A stretch of 64,000 bases of DNA from Parasporobacterium paucivorans DSM 15970 (GCF_900141895.1 NZ_FQYT01000012.1:1-64000), one strand, 5' to 3'. Positions 43,761 through 53,262 are shown, counted from the first letter of the stretch. Program-made: numbers and translations. The notes: generated by a model not told the origin, from the sequence alone.

Positions 43761-46348
43761 TTTATCTCCTTGAATCTTCCGCATGTAACCCTGCGGTTTT
43801 TGTAGTCTGCAAAAAGGCTAAGCGAATCTTCATCGTCATGTTCATATACCAGAATTATTTCACTGAAATTCTCTAAATCCGGCAAAATTCTAGCAAGTAC
43901 AGATTCCTCTCCATTCCAGAAATCTTTATTGAATATAGGTTTTCTGTCAGATTTCGCATCCATGATTGCCGTATAAAACATACCCGTCTCCACCAGGTCC
44001 TGGAACATATGGCTTCCGAATGACAGTTCCGGTAAAAACCCGATTTCCGCATCGGCATATTCACATAGTATGCTGAAATTGGATATATCCGAAAACGAAA
44101 CGCATAGCCCCAAATCCGGCGAGGATGTTCCCAAACGTCCAGGGCTGATAAGCATCACTTTTTTTCCACTGTCTTTATAATACTCATTAATGCGGCCTAC
44201 AATCCGTGCAAATATACTTTTCTGATTATAAGGGCACGCGTGGTAAGCCTTCGAATCAATTAACACCACCGCGTCCACTTCTGAACCGGCTGTATTTCCC
44301 ATAAAAAGATCATCCACCTGGAACAGAATTCTGTCGGAAGTGATTTCCGGGACATCCTGGTGTGCGGCCGCCTGCCAGACCTGAAGCGGACGGCATTGTA
44401 GCAGATTTACAATGTATTCCCCATCTTCCCTGAAATTAATAGTAAATTCCGTATCGACAGGATTCTCGTAGTGTTCCTGCAGTACTTCCAGAATTCTTCT
44501 CATCATCTCCATCAGTTTCTTTCTTTTTACCACACCCTGGCAGGAAATGAACTGCACCGGCCTGTATTGTCCTCTGTCGCGCAGGGCTCTTTCGGCCGAG
44601 AAATCATGTTCGCTTATTATATCCGTATACCATTTGGGAAGTTTTCCCAGGAGATCATAGGCATCTGCCTCTGTCTTATTGTTTGCTTTTGTATCAATAA
44701 GGTCCAGCTTGTGCTGGGAAAACCGGTGCTTCTCATCCTCTCCCACAAGAGTTGTACTTTCCGGTTTGTCCAGGTTCACCAACCGCGGATAATCCGTTCC
44801 GGTCCGGTCCACCGCTTTCGTGCCCAGTCCTGCCACAAGCCGCAAAAGTCCCGCGTCCGCGCTGAGCTCTTCGCTCCACCTGTATATGCTGTACGAGAAT
44901 CCGACGCCCGCAACACAGGGCATGTAGCATTCACCAAACTTCGTCCCACTGACGCGCTGGACCAGTATGGCCATCTGCTCATCAGCCTGCTGCATTCCTC
45001 TTTTTCGCCGGTATTCCAGAGCAGACCGGTCCATGGTGCTTGCATAGACCCGACGCACTGCATTTTCAAAGTTCTCCAGTCTTTCTTCCGGATTTCCTCC
45101 ATTTGCACAGAATACTGATTCATATTTTCCCGCAAATGCATTTCCAAATCCATCTTCCAGAAAACTGCTTGAACGGACAATAATGGGGATCTGTCCGAAA
45201 TATTCCAGCATCCTTCGAAACTGGACCCGGATTGTCTCCGGAAATGACGACTGCAGCAGAGCTTGCCTCAACTCCTCCGCTTTTTCAAAATAATATTTTT
45301 CATCTCTCTGCTTAATTCTCATTTCCCAGAGCCCATTCTCAACAATGTATGAGTAGAATACATCCGTGCCAATGTAATAGGAATCATGCGGTTCAATATA
45401 ATTGGCATATTCCGGCAGATAATTTTCGGTCATTTTCCTGGCCAGCAGCATTCCACAGGCTTTCCCACCTATGGTGCCTGTCCCGATGAGCCTGTCTTTC
45501 ACATGAAAGAAGTCTTCTGGTGAAAATTCTTTTTTTATCATGGATGCCATCTTCAGGTCGTGGGTCATCATACTGCGGCTTATTTTATTCAGGGTCCATT
45601 CCGTTATCGTCCCTCCGTAATAGGCAGCCTTTGCCTCCCGGAAGAAACGGTCGTAACTGTCCATATTCAGTTCTTCGTCCCCATTGTGTTCCTGCTGCAG
45701 CAGACGAAAATATACTGATAAATCCACACTGTTGGTCAGGGATTCAAATTCATCTTGGTCACTCATTTTGTGCGGAAGATACATCTCGGAGGAATATCGG
45801 TTCCATACTTTTATAGGGTGCAGATACAGGTTGTTTTCTATTGAATAAAGATCCAGAAGCAGCTGGGTGGTTTCCTGAATGCGGGCGATTGTGGCGTAAT
45901 CATGGTGCCCCCTCAGTACAGGGAACCAGGCCACCGTATCCAGCCTGAAAAGGTATGGGCAGGTCACGCAGAAAAAATTACCCATCATAAGGTCTGTAGA
46001 CCAGGTCACCTGCAGGTCTGACAAACAATCGAATACATAGAAGGCACCGCAGCCTTCCTGTTCAATTATTTTGTGTACCTCAACCGTAAAGGACTCAAAA
46101 CCGCTGTTTGCGTTCAGTTCATAAACCTTTAACCCCTCCTGTTTTTCCAGCAAAGGAGCATGCTTGGCAAAGCGGATGTAGCTGACGCTTTTTTTATCCT
46201 GTATGGCTTGCCGGACATACTTCTGCGCCATTATTTTGAAGGCCTCCAGGGACGATACCTGTATGACTACGTTATCTCCCAACCGGATATTGTCCAAAAG
46301 CTTATCCATGCTTGGATTTCCAGATTTGATTCGTTCAAACGTTCCCAC
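43757..46348 (-). CDS. PEP/pyruvate-binding (PPDK_N) protein with degenerate N-terminal domain
   Basis: An 863-residue protein. Residues 1-170 look like a degenerate RecA/KaiC-type domain (SGNPSMDKLLDNIRLGDNVVIQVSS) whose P-loop is not conserved. The remainder is the ATP-grasp nucleotide-binding half of phosphoenolpyruvate synthase/PPDK: IGGKACGMLLA, PIIVRSSSFLEDGFGNAFAGKYESVF and the later VDTEFTINF. The His swivelling domain and TIM-barrel PEP site are missing, so it cannot make PEP alone. It starts with GTG at 46348 behind GGGAGG, overlaps the acyltransferase by 14 bases, and is tightly coupled to the pigment-like genes. Confidence 0.8.
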   Translation of the reverse strand: MGTFERIKSGNPSMDKLLDNIRLGDNVVIQVSSLEAFKIMAQKYVRQAIQDKKSVSYIRFAKHAPLLEKQEGLKVYELNANSGFESFTVEVHKIIEQEGCGAFYVFDCLSDLQVTWSTDLMMGNFFCVTCPYLFRLDTVAWFPVLRGHHDYATIARIQETTQLLLDLYSIENNLYLHPIKVWNRYSSEMYLPHKMSDQDEFESLTNSVDLSVYFRLLQQEHNGDEELNMDSYDRFFREAKAAYYGGTITEWTLNKISRSMMTHDLKMASMIKKEFSPEDFFHVKDRLIGTGTIGGKACGMLLARKMTENYLPEYANYIEPHDSYYIGTDVFYSYIVENGLWEMRIKQRDEKYYFEKAEELRQALLQSSFPETIRVQFRRMLEYFGQIPIIVRSSSFLEDGFGNAFAGKYESVFCANGGNPEERLENFENAVRRVYASTMDRSALEYRRKRGMQQADEQMAILVQRVSGTKFGECYMPCVAGVGFSYSIYRWSEELSADAGLLRLVAGLGTKAVDRTGTDYPRLVNLDKPESTTLVGEDEKHRFSQHKLDLIDTKANNKTEADAYDLLGKLPKWYTDIISEHDFSAERALRDRGQYRPVQFISCQGVVKRKKLMEMMRRILEVLQEHYENPVDTEFTINFREDGEYIVNLLQCRPLQVWQAAAHQDVPEITSDRILFQVDDLFMGNTAGSEVDAVVLIDSKAYHACPYNQKSIFARIVGRINEYYKDSGKKVMLISPGRLGTSSPDLGLCVSFSDISNFSILCEYADAEIGFLPELSFGSHMFQDLVETGMFYTAIMDAKSDRKPIFNKDFWNGEESVLARILPDLENFSEIILVYEHDDEDSLSLFADYKNRRVTCGRFKEIK

Positions 46349-46859
46349 CGCTTTTCCTCCCGTTATGGGGGTCAGACCCCCTGTTCATAAGTTTAATGAT
46401 TCTTGGCCGGTTATACCTTTGGGCAATGATGCAGGGTAGATTTACTGCCAGAGAATACACCAGCATAATTGGAACCACGTACCCGGGGGTGAATAAGCCA
46501 AATACCCAGAAAGGCATGATTGCCAGCAGGTGTGTCGCTTCGCCCCGACAGGATTCTGTCAGAAACTTCTCCATACCAGCCTGCGAAAAATCCTTCATTT
46601 TCTTTTTTTCATATCCACGCTTCATATATTTCCCACCATCCGGCAGGCGTTTTTTCCAGAGGTTCACTTTAAAAACCCGCCTGTATATTTCCCCATCAGC
46701 CTCCCATTTGCGGCTTTTGTACAGGAAGGAGGTGTGGCGGAAATATCGGTCGGGAATCCGAAGGCAGATGTACGCAGCCAGACGCTGAAAGAAGGCCCAT
46801 AATATAAAGCATAGTAATATCGCCCCCGGCGGGGGAAGATGGATAATCTGCATTTTCAT
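46335..46859 (-). CDS. CrtO-like glycosyl-carotenoid acyltransferase
   Basis: A 174-residue membrane protein resembling glycosyl-4,4'-diaponeurosporenoate acyltransferase (CrtO of the staphyloxanthin pathway), which acylates the sugar on a C30 carotenoid. Recognisable parts are SFLYKSRKWEADGEIYRRVFKVNLWKK, LPDGG and the paired C-terminal membrane helices. ATG 46859 forms an ATGA overlap with the glycosyltransferase stop. The last 11 residues come from a GGGGGTCTGACCCCC palindrome that also reads through the ribosome binding region of the next gene. The family match is by size, motif and gene order. Confidence 0.75.
   Translation of the reverse strand: MKMQIIHLPPPGAILLCFILWAFFQRLAAYICLRIPDRYFRHTSFLYKSRKWEADGEIYRRVFKVNLWKKRLPDGGKYMKRGYEKKKMKDFSQAGMEKFLTESCRGEATHLLAIMPFWVFGLFTPGYVVPIMLVYSLAVNLPCIIAQRYNRPRIIKLMNRGSDPHNGRKSGGNV
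46367..46381. repeat. Palindromic repeat copy 1 (GGGGGTCAGACCCCC)
   Basis: A near-perfect 15-bp palindrome in the 3' end of the CrtO-like gene. Copies of the same 13-base core occur at 47686 and 47963, always within the carotenoid-like cluster. Confidence 0.7.
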
Positions 46860-47953
46860 TTCTCCAATCTGATTTCCCTGTCTTTCCAGGTCACCTTTAG
46901 ATGAAAAGTCTTTTTTATTACGGAAATGAGGAATATCCATATATAAAAAACCAAATACACCGGATAGAAAATACATGTTCTTTTCCGGAAATCCCCAAGA
47001 TAACCGGATATCCGCCAAAAAATGACAACCCACAACACATATAGAGCCGAAAACACGAAGAATTTGAACGAATCCATTTCAAAAACCGACCTGCACAGCT
47101 GGATTGGCACGGAAGCAGATGATGATATCCATATAAATACCATCAAAACCAGCCATAATGGTGTCCGGAGGGCACCGGAAGCCTGATTTTTTATCCAGCC
47201 CTGGCAAAGCTCCTTAAACCCGCCGCCATACATCCGGTATGAAATCCCGTTATCCCCCAGCAGCAGCCGGTATGGGATATTCTTTTTCCTCAGCTGTTGA
47301 GCAAAAGCCATGTCTTCAATTATATCACTGCGGACAGATTCGTGTCCTCCGACTTTGTAATAATCCTCTTTTCTGATCAGGATGATGGGGCCGTACAGTC
47401 CGCTTTTGCGGTTTCTAAACGGCAGCGCCAAGCCGTTTGCCGCTGTCTGAATCATATTGAAGAAAAAAGAAAAGTTCTCATAGCCCATAATGACTTTATG
47501 GTATGGCTGCACTGACAGAACCATCGGGTCAGATTTATAAGACTGAAGAAGCCTTGCCAATCCGTTTTCGTCCATACGTACGTCTGCATCCAGGAACAGG
47601 AGCAGCTCCCCAACTGCCAAATCGGCACCCGCCTGTGCGGCCCAGGATTTTCCAATCCAATGCTCCGGCTTACCTTTCAGGGACTGGGGTCTGACCCCAT
47701 AAGACTCGATCCGGCTTGCCGTGGCATCTGTTGAATTATCATCCACGCAAATAATTTCATGAGCTGTAACTTTCTGTGCTCTAAGATCACTCAATAGCAG
47801 GGGCAGCGTATCCTCCTCGTTCCTTGCAGGAATAATCACGGAAAGCTTCATTTCCTCTTTTGTCACAGCTTCTTTTTTAATGACCGGAAAACGGTAAAAC
47901 AGCAGAATGGCCGCGGCCAGTCCTGTGAAAATTATGATCAAGTCAATTTTCAT
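46856..47953 (-). CDS. CrtQ-like family 2 glycosyltransferase
   Basis: A 365-residue membrane GT2 with an N-terminal anchor, SVIIPARNEEDTLPLLL, DDNSTD, an LDADVRM acidic motif near residue 125, a GGHESVRSDIIEDMAFAQQL metal/acceptor segment and a QGWIKNQASGAL motif, then three or four C-terminal membrane helices. This matches the CrtQ family, which glucosylates diaponeurosporenoate. ATG 47953 overlaps the upstream desaturase stop as ATGA. One palindromic repeat copy lies in-frame and encodes SYGVRPQ. Confidence 0.78.
   Translation of the reverse strand: MKIDLIIIFTGLAAAILLFYRFPVIKKEAVTKEEMKLSVIIPARNEEDTLPLLLSDLRAQKVTAHEIICVDDNSTDATASRIESYGVRPQSLKGKPEHWIGKSWAAQAGADLAVGELLLFLDADVRMDENGLARLLQSYKSDPMVLSVQPYHKVIMGYENFSFFFNMIQTAANGLALPFRNRKSGLYGPIILIRKEDYYKVGGHESVRSDIIEDMAFAQQLRKKNIPYRLLLGDNGISYRMYGGGFKELCQGWIKNQASGALRTPLWLVLMVFIWISSSASVPIQLCRSVFEMDSFKFFVFSALYVLWVVIFWRISGYLGDFRKRTCIFYPVYLVFYIWIFLISVIKKTFHLKVTWKDREIRLEK
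47686..47698. repeat. Palindromic repeat copy 2 (GGGGTCTGACCCC)
   Basis: A 13-bp palindrome inside the CrtQ-like coding sequence, read in frame as YGVRPQ between two conserved parts of the protein. Orientation is opposite to the copy at 46367. Confidence 0.7.
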
Positions 47954-49554
47954 ATTTCTCCTGGGGTCTGACCCCCTCCTGCGGCGCCTGCCGCAAGCTT
48001 CCCTGTCAGAATTGATATTGGCAATCCGGATGGGCTGAATGTCCACTGTCCAGCCTGAAAAATATCAGGAACGGGTGTATAAACCGCTTTTTTAATATCC
48101 CCGAATTGGTTTACAGCCGGCAATATCTCATTGGTAAACGCCCATCCGGTAATAGCCCCCTCTGCATTGCCTGTATTTTTTTCTATGGTAAGCGGTGTCG
48201 CACATATCGCCCTTATTAAGGATTCCGAAAACCCCTTGAAAACAGATCTGTTCAATACCTCAATGACATATTCGGCGCAAAGACCCTTGAATTCAGCATA
48301 CCAGCCCTCTTTCTGAATCACTTTGGCCAGATTGTAATCAAACAAAGTGCTTACGATGACTCCCGTCATGTTCGGTGGTGCAAGGGATTCATCCCTGAGT
48401 GAAGGACAGGAAATCTCATATGTCGTCAGTCGCAGATAGTCCTTGATCCACCCAAAAAGAGCATCCTTATCTCCGGCGATTTCCTTCCAGTCCGGAATCT
48501 TCATGGATGAAAGACCTGCGGCAGAAGGGGTATAGAAGCAATGTTCCCCACATGTCTCCCTGTAATACGCCCCCTTTAATCCGGATGAAATGAATACTGT
48601 CAGTATGGAATTCCCTCCGCGTCCCTTCAGCACCTGTCCCTTCTTCTCCATGACCTTCCGGGACAGGCTCATGTCCGAAAGCTGATTTTCATCCAGTGCG
48701 TTATACAGAGCCTTCATGTCAGCGCACCAAACCAATTTCCCATAATAGAAACTCTCACCGCCGGCCGTCAGAACCTGCCTGTCCACCGGACGAATACTTG
48801 TAATATCCGCACCTGTCAGAATACGGCCGCCGTGAGCCTCTATGTATTCTTTCAGTTTGTCCACCAGGACTCCCGTACCACCTTTTGGATAACTGTAGTC
48901 CAGATACAAGCCGAAATAGCTCAGTGCAAAAAATGTCGGGGTTCCCGTAAAAAAATGCTGGATAATCATATCTGTCAGCGCCTGGTTCTTCGTGAATCGC
49001 TTTAAATATAGCTCGACCGGTTCATTCAGTTTCCCGGCCTTGCGGATATTGATTTTATACTTTAAAAGCCAGGGCAGAAGGGTTTTGACCAGATACCCCT
49101 TATCATCCATGGAATCAAGGAAAAGCGGGTTGTCTATCCCGTAAATGACATCCATATACTTCATTATTTTTTTAATTTCACGGATAATGGCATCAATCTC
49201 CTGTATGTTTCCCGGGAAATTTGCGCAAAGCATATCCCGGTAATCCCTCAGGCTTTCCCTTGATTTCAGACGAACCATAAAATCTCCGATCCCGATGGAT
49301 ACAGGATTGCTAACAACCTCCATGCCAATCCCCAGCTGCTTCAGCATCGGGAATACGATACCCGAGTTCTCAAATGCCCTGATTCCGCCATCAAACATAA
49401 AGCCTTCCTGGGAAAAAGAAGCAACCAGGCCCCCGCAGGTTTCTTCCCGTTCGCACAGGAGTACCCGCATTCCGTCTCTGCACAGATAGGCCGCACTTGT
49501 CAGTCCGGCAATCCCGGCCCCGACCACGATAACATCATACGAATTTCCCTTCAT
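47950..49554 (-). CDS. Carotenoid desaturase-like FAD oxidoreductase
   Basis: A 534-residue CrtI/CrtN-superfamily protein. The N-terminal dinucleotide fold DVIVVGAGIAGLTSAAYLCRDG is followed by the GG doublet (CEREETCGGLVASF), a substrate domain with PTFFALSYFG, and a C-terminal GDIKKAVYTPVPDIFQAGQWTFSPSGLP. These enzymes desaturate or oxidise polyene chains using FAD. It overlaps its neighbours as ATGA on both sides. Its last residues (GGGQTPGEI) are encoded by palindromic repeat copy 3. The substrate is unknown. Confidence 0.82.
   Translation of the reverse strand: MKGNSYDVIVVGAGIAGLTSAAYLCRDGMRVLLCEREETCGGLVASFSQEGFMFDGGIRAFENSGIVFPMLKQLGIGMEVVSNPVSIGIGDFMVRLKSRESLRDYRDMLCANFPGNIQEIDAIIREIKKIMKYMDVIYGIDNPLFLDSMDDKGYLVKTLLPWLLKYKINIRKAGKLNEPVELYLKRFTKNQALTDMIIQHFFTGTPTFFALSYFGLYLDYSYPKGGTGVLVDKLKEYIEAHGGRILTGADITSIRPVDRQVLTAGGESFYYGKLVWCADMKALYNALDENQLSDMSLSRKVMEKKGQVLKGRGGNSILTVFISSGLKGAYYRETCGEHCFYTPSAAGLSSMKIPDWKEIAGDKDALFGWIKDYLRLTTYEISCPSLRDESLAPPNMTGVIVSTLFDYNLAKVIQKEGWYAEFKGLCAEYVIEVLNRSVFKGFSESLIRAICATPLTIEKNTGNAEGAITGWAFTNEILPAVNQFGDIKKAVYTPVPDIFQAGQWTFSPSGLPISILTGKLAAGAAGGGQTPGEI
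47963..47976. repeat. Palindromic repeat copy 3 (GGGGTCTGACCCCC)
   Basis: The same palindrome core as copies 1 and 2, placed at the desaturase C terminus just upstream of the glycosyltransferase start. Confidence 0.7.
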
Positions 49555-51404
49555 AAAACCGATCTCCCGTCATCAGCCAGATAATGCAGGACTTCCCCAA
49601 TGGAAACCGGGGTGCCATATTTCATGTTTCTGATGCACCTTTCTTCGCATTCCTCTAATGATACACCCTTTTCCCGAACAGCGGAAGCGATCCTCTTTGC
49701 TCCCGTGAAATTCCCAACGGTCACTCTCCGCATGATACCCCGGATATCTGCCTCATGGATCCCTATACAGGCTGGGTGTTCACAATATTCACAGGCTGAG
49801 GCCCTGTGCATGATGGACTTTTCAATTTCTGAATAACCGGAATAAAGGCTTTCCTTTGTGACCGGCTTATCCAGGATATTTACGAAACTTTTCATATCCG
49901 GATTATAGGTGAATGGTTTCATTCCTGATTTCCGCAGAAGGGCGTTGGCTGCGCTTAGTCCGGAGGTTGTAACGGTGGGGGTACCGGTTCCCATGACGGT
50001 AGATTCTCCGCAGAAGAACAGGTTGTCCCACTCGCTCCTTGTATGCAGCCTTTTAAACATATGTTGCCCCAACATCTGTTTCGGGCCGGCCACTGATCCC
50101 CTGTATTTATTCGTATACCGTTCAATGGTACGGGGTGTCGCCACCTCCGCATGATAGACCGCTTTCGAAAATCCTGGAAATCGCTTTTCCATTACGCTCA
50201 GAAGCCTGTCCTTTTCTTTCTCCTTTTTGTTCTGATATTCCTCCCGGCTTTCCATTCTCCAGTCTTCCAGCGTAGGGCCGATGGCCACCGCCACATGGCG
50301 ATCCGGCGGGCACAGGGTCTTATCATCTATGCTGCATATATAGACCGTCACTTCGCTTTCATCCAGTTCATCTGGATTTCCTACCAGCATTTCCACTGGC
50401 TGGGTATCCTCCGGTATGACATCCTTGCCTACCTCGGCATAAAGGACAATGCTGGGGTACGTAGGAACAAGGTTCCGCGCCCAGTCTCTCCTCTCCCTTG
50501 TAGAATGGGAATCATCGATTAGTTTACCATACAGATTCCACACATCCCCCGAGTAGATCAGATTATCCGCATAAATCGCTTCCCCATCTTTCAGTCTTAC
50601 ACCGGCCGGCCTGTCATTTTGGAACAGAATCTTTACCACTTCTTTCTCCAGCAGCATCTGCCCACCATTTTCTTCTATGACTTTTTCCAGTTTTCCAGGC
50701 AGGAAAAGGGTGGAACCGGCGGGATAATAGCTGCCTCCAATGTGGTTATCCACAAACATCACCGCCGCAAGAACCGCAGGCGACTCTTCCACAGTGGAGT
50801 AGCAGTAGGTAGAGGTAAGCTTGTTGAAAAACTTGAATATTTCCGGATCGGTGAAATACTTTTCCAGGAGGCTTTTTGCACTTTTATTCAAATAAGTCAG
50901 AAACCGTGCATAAGATAGGGGGTGTTTCAGAAACCCTTTCAGGGAAGCTATTTTGTCCGTTTCATCCGGGGTTGTATAATTCGGATTTTCCACCATTACA
51001 TGATGGTACATTTTCTCCATCTCCTTGTAGAATCGTACTATGTTTTCTTTTTCGAGAGGAAAAACTTCTGCAAGTTCCCGGGAAAACATATCCAGATCCG
51101 GCCAGAAATGGATTTTATGGCCCTTGAAATTCACGCAATACAAAAGGTCGTGCTTGATCACGTCAATCGGCTCTTCCAGACAATTAAAAACAAAACGGTG
51201 GGCATTAAATCCTTTTTCACCGAACCCGTAAAGCATGGATGCTCCCTGATCAAATATTTTTCCGTCCCTTTTAAATATTCCACATGAACCGCCGGGATTA
51301 TAGCTTTTATCCACCACGCCTACTTTTATTCCCCGCTTTGACAACAGGGCCCCCGCAGTAAGTCCGCTAAGGCCTCCACCGATTATAACCGTATCATACC
51401 GCAT
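49551..51404 (-). CDS. Carotenoid desaturase-like flavoprotein with Cys-rich C-terminal domain
   Basis: A 617-residue fusion. Residues 1-510 are a CrtI/CrtN-type FAD oxidoreductase (TVIIGGGLSGLTAGALLSKRGI, GGSCGIFKRDG, GTGTPTVTTSGL near the end). Residues 530-617 add ACEYCEHPACIGIHEADIRG, an ARG-rich helix and CEERCIRN with a PVSIGEVLHYLAD ending, resembling the N-terminal Fe-S domain of glutamate synthase small subunit/DPYD_II. It has six conserved-looking cysteines that could hold an Fe-S cluster and feed electrons to or from FAD. Heads the six-gene cluster; ATG 51404 is preceded by GGGGAG. Confidence 0.78.
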   Translation of the reverse strand: MRYDTVIIGGGLSGLTAGALLSKRGIKVGVVDKSYNPGGSCGIFKRDGKIFDQGASMLYGFGEKGFNAHRFVFNCLEEPIDVIKHDLLYCVNFKGHKIHFWPDLDMFSRELAEVFPLEKENIVRFYKEMEKMYHHVMVENPNYTTPDETDKIASLKGFLKHPLSYARFLTYLNKSAKSLLEKYFTDPEIFKFFNKLTSTYCYSTVEESPAVLAAVMFVDNHIGGSYYPAGSTLFLPGKLEKVIEENGGQMLLEKEVVKILFQNDRPAGVRLKDGEAIYADNLIYSGDVWNLYGKLIDDSHSTRERRDWARNLVPTYPSIVLYAEVGKDVIPEDTQPVEMLVGNPDELDESEVTVYICSIDDKTLCPPDRHVAVAIGPTLEDWRMESREEYQNKKEKEKDRLLSVMEKRFPGFSKAVYHAEVATPRTIERYTNKYRGSVAGPKQMLGQHMFKRLHTRSEWDNLFFCGESTVMGTGTPTVTTSGLSAANALLRKSGMKPFTYNPDMKSFVNILDKPVTKESLYSGYSEIEKSIMHRASACEYCEHPACIGIHEADIRGIMRRVTVGNFTGAKRIASAVREKGVSLEECEERCIRNMKYGTPVSIGEVLHYLADDGRSVL

Positions 51405-51461
51405 AATTGTTTCTCCCCTCACCGATATTATTTATCTGCTGCACACCCACCCTACGCTTTA

Positions 51462-51494
51462 ATTTTATCAGTATTAAGTACGTACTGTCCAGTA
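51462..51494 (-). promoter_or_regulatory. Promoter and CAGTA operator of the carotenoid-like cluster
   Basis: Minus-strand TGGACA (51486-51491), an 18-base spacer and TAAAAT (51462-51467). CAGTA half-sites occur at 51469-51473, 51483-51487 (inverted) and 51490-51494, giving one inverted pair with a 9-base gap and one with a 2-base gap. Their overlap with the -35 and the spacer suggests repression. Confidence 0.5.
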
Positions 51495-51524
51495 TATGCC
51501 CAATTCTTTGTGCGGAATGTTAGC

Positions 51525-51559
51525 AAAAAAGCCCCATACAACCTTAAGTCATATGGAGC
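51525..51559 (-). terminator. Intrinsic terminator after hcp
   Basis: An 8-bp stem with one G-U pair (51531-51538 with 51552-51559) followed on the minus strand by six T residues, 30 bases after the hcp stop. Confidence 0.75.
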
Positions 51560-51588
51560 ATTTCCATTATTTTCAAATCACTATATTA

Positions 51589-53220
51589 TTACTGGCCCAT
51601 GAAGAGGGCAATATCATCATCCACGCTGCCGATACCGGCGATTCCGAACGTCTCCACAAGGACTTTTGCCACATTCGGTGACAGGAACCCAGGCAGTGTA
51701 GGTCCGAGATGTATGTTCTTTACTCCCAGGTACAGCAGGGCCAGAAGAACGATAACGGCTTTCTGCTCATACCAGCCTATATTATAGACAATCGGAAGAT
51801 CATTTACGTCATCCAGGCCAAATACTTCCTTCAGCTTCAGGGCAATAACTACTAAGGAGTAAGAGTCATTACACTGTCCGGCATCCAGAACCCTTGGAAT
51901 TCCACCGATATCTCCCAGATCCAGCTTGTTGTATCTGTATTTTGCGCAGCCCGCCGTAAGGATTACCGTATCCTTTGGAAGTTTTTGAGCAAACTCCGTG
52001 TAATATTCCCTTGATTTCATTCTTCCATCACAGCCGGCCATTACAAAAAATTTCTTGATGGCTCCATTTTTCACTGCGTCAACTACCTTGTCTGCCAGGG
52101 CAAGGACCTGATTGTGGGCAAACCCGCCAACGATAGTACCTGTTTCAATTTCTTCAGGAGCTGGGAGTTTTTTTGCCATTTCAATAATTGCAGAGAAATC
52201 CTTCTTACCGTTTTCGTCCGGGTAGATATGAAGACATCCCGGGTAACCTGACGATCCGGTAGTGAAAATTCTATTCCGTACTTCTTCGCTTCTTGGGGGA
52301 ACGATACAGTTTGTGGTAAACAGAATCGGTCCGTGGAAGGATTCAAATTCGCCAACCTGTTTCCACCAGGAATTTCCATAGTTGCCCACAAAATTGTCAT
52401 ATTTCTTAAACGCAGGATAGTAGTGAGCCGGCAGCATTTCACCATGTGTATATACGTCTACGCCTGTTCCCTTGGTCTGCTCCAGCAGCTGCTCCAGGTC
52501 CGTCAGGTCATGCCCGGAAATCAGGATCGCAGGGTTCTTGCGTACACCAATATTAACCTGGGTAATTTCCGGATTTCCATATTTGGAAGTATTGGCCTCA
52601 TCCAACAGAGCCATAACCTTCACGCCATATTCTCCGGTCTTTAATGTCAGGGCAACCAGTGCATCTGCAGTAAGGGTATCGTCCAGTGTGGCTGCAAGGG
52701 CTTCATATACAAACGCATAAATACTGTTGTCTTCTTTTCCAAGATTTGTTGCATGCTCCCCATAAGCGGCTATACCTTTCACGCCATAGATGATGAGTTC
52801 CCTTAATGAACGGACATCTTCGTTTTCCGTGGCCAGGACGCCTACTTTGACTGCTTTTTCCATCATCGCTTCTTTGGATTCTGCCTGGAAAGTTGCCGCA
52901 TCATGAAGCCCGCTGAGACCGGATTCCTTTACAAGAGAGTCCCTGAGTCCCATCATTTTTTTAATCTGTTTCTCAATTGCCCAATCATCAAAGTTCGCAT
53001 TTGTGATAGTCATAAAGAGACTTGAAAATACTTCGTGGTTAAGCTCTGGAAGGGTGGAAGCATCCATTTTCCCTTTAACTACAACATCTGAAATGCCTTT
53101 CAGCGTATAGATCAATAAATCCTGCAGATTTGCGACTTCCGGGTTTTTCCCGCAGACTCCTGTCACATCACAGCCTGTTCCTCTCGCGGTTTCCTGACAC
53201 TGGTAACAAAACATACTCAT
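51589..53220 (-). CDS. hcp: Hybrid-cluster protein (hydroxylamine reductase)
   Basis: A 543-residue Fe-S protein. The N-terminal motif [20 protein letters not shown] has spacing Cx2Cx8Cx5C, as in class I enzymes of anaerobes holding a [4Fe-4S] cluster. Hybrid-cluster ligands lie in the C-terminal half ([23 protein letters not shown]). Hcp reduces hydroxylamine and NO in nitrosative stress. The start ATG 53220 has AGGAGG upstream. It follows a cupin gene and shares its promoter. Confidence 0.97.
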   Translation of the reverse strand: MSMFCYQCQETARGTGCDVTGVCGKNPEVANLQDLLIYTLKGISDVVVKGKMDASTLPELNHEVFSSLFMTITNANFDDWAIEKQIKKMMGLRDSLVKESGLSGLHDAATFQAESKEAMMEKAVKVGVLATENEDVRSLRELIIYGVKGIAAYGEHATNLGKEDNSIYAFVYEALAATLDDTLTADALVALTLKTGEYGVKVMALLDEANTSKYGNPEITQVNIGVRKNPAILISGHDLTDLEQLLEQTKGTGVDVYTHGEMLPAHYYPAFKKYDNFVGNYGNSWWKQVGEFESFHGPILFTTNCIVPPRSEEVRNRIFTTGSSGYPGCLHIYPDENGKKDFSAIIEMAKKLPAPEEIETGTIVGGFAHNQVLALADKVVDAVKNGAIKKFFVMAGCDGRMKSREYYTEFAQKLPKDTVILTAGCAKYRYNKLDLGDIGGIPRVLDAGQCNDSYSLVVIALKLKEVFGLDDVNDLPIVYNIGWYEQKAVIVLLALLYLGVKNIHLGPTLPGFLSPNVAKVLVETFGIAGIGSVDDDIALFMGQ

Positions 53221-53262
53221 TTTTCTACCTCCTGGAATATTTATAGTAATTTGACTGGGACC

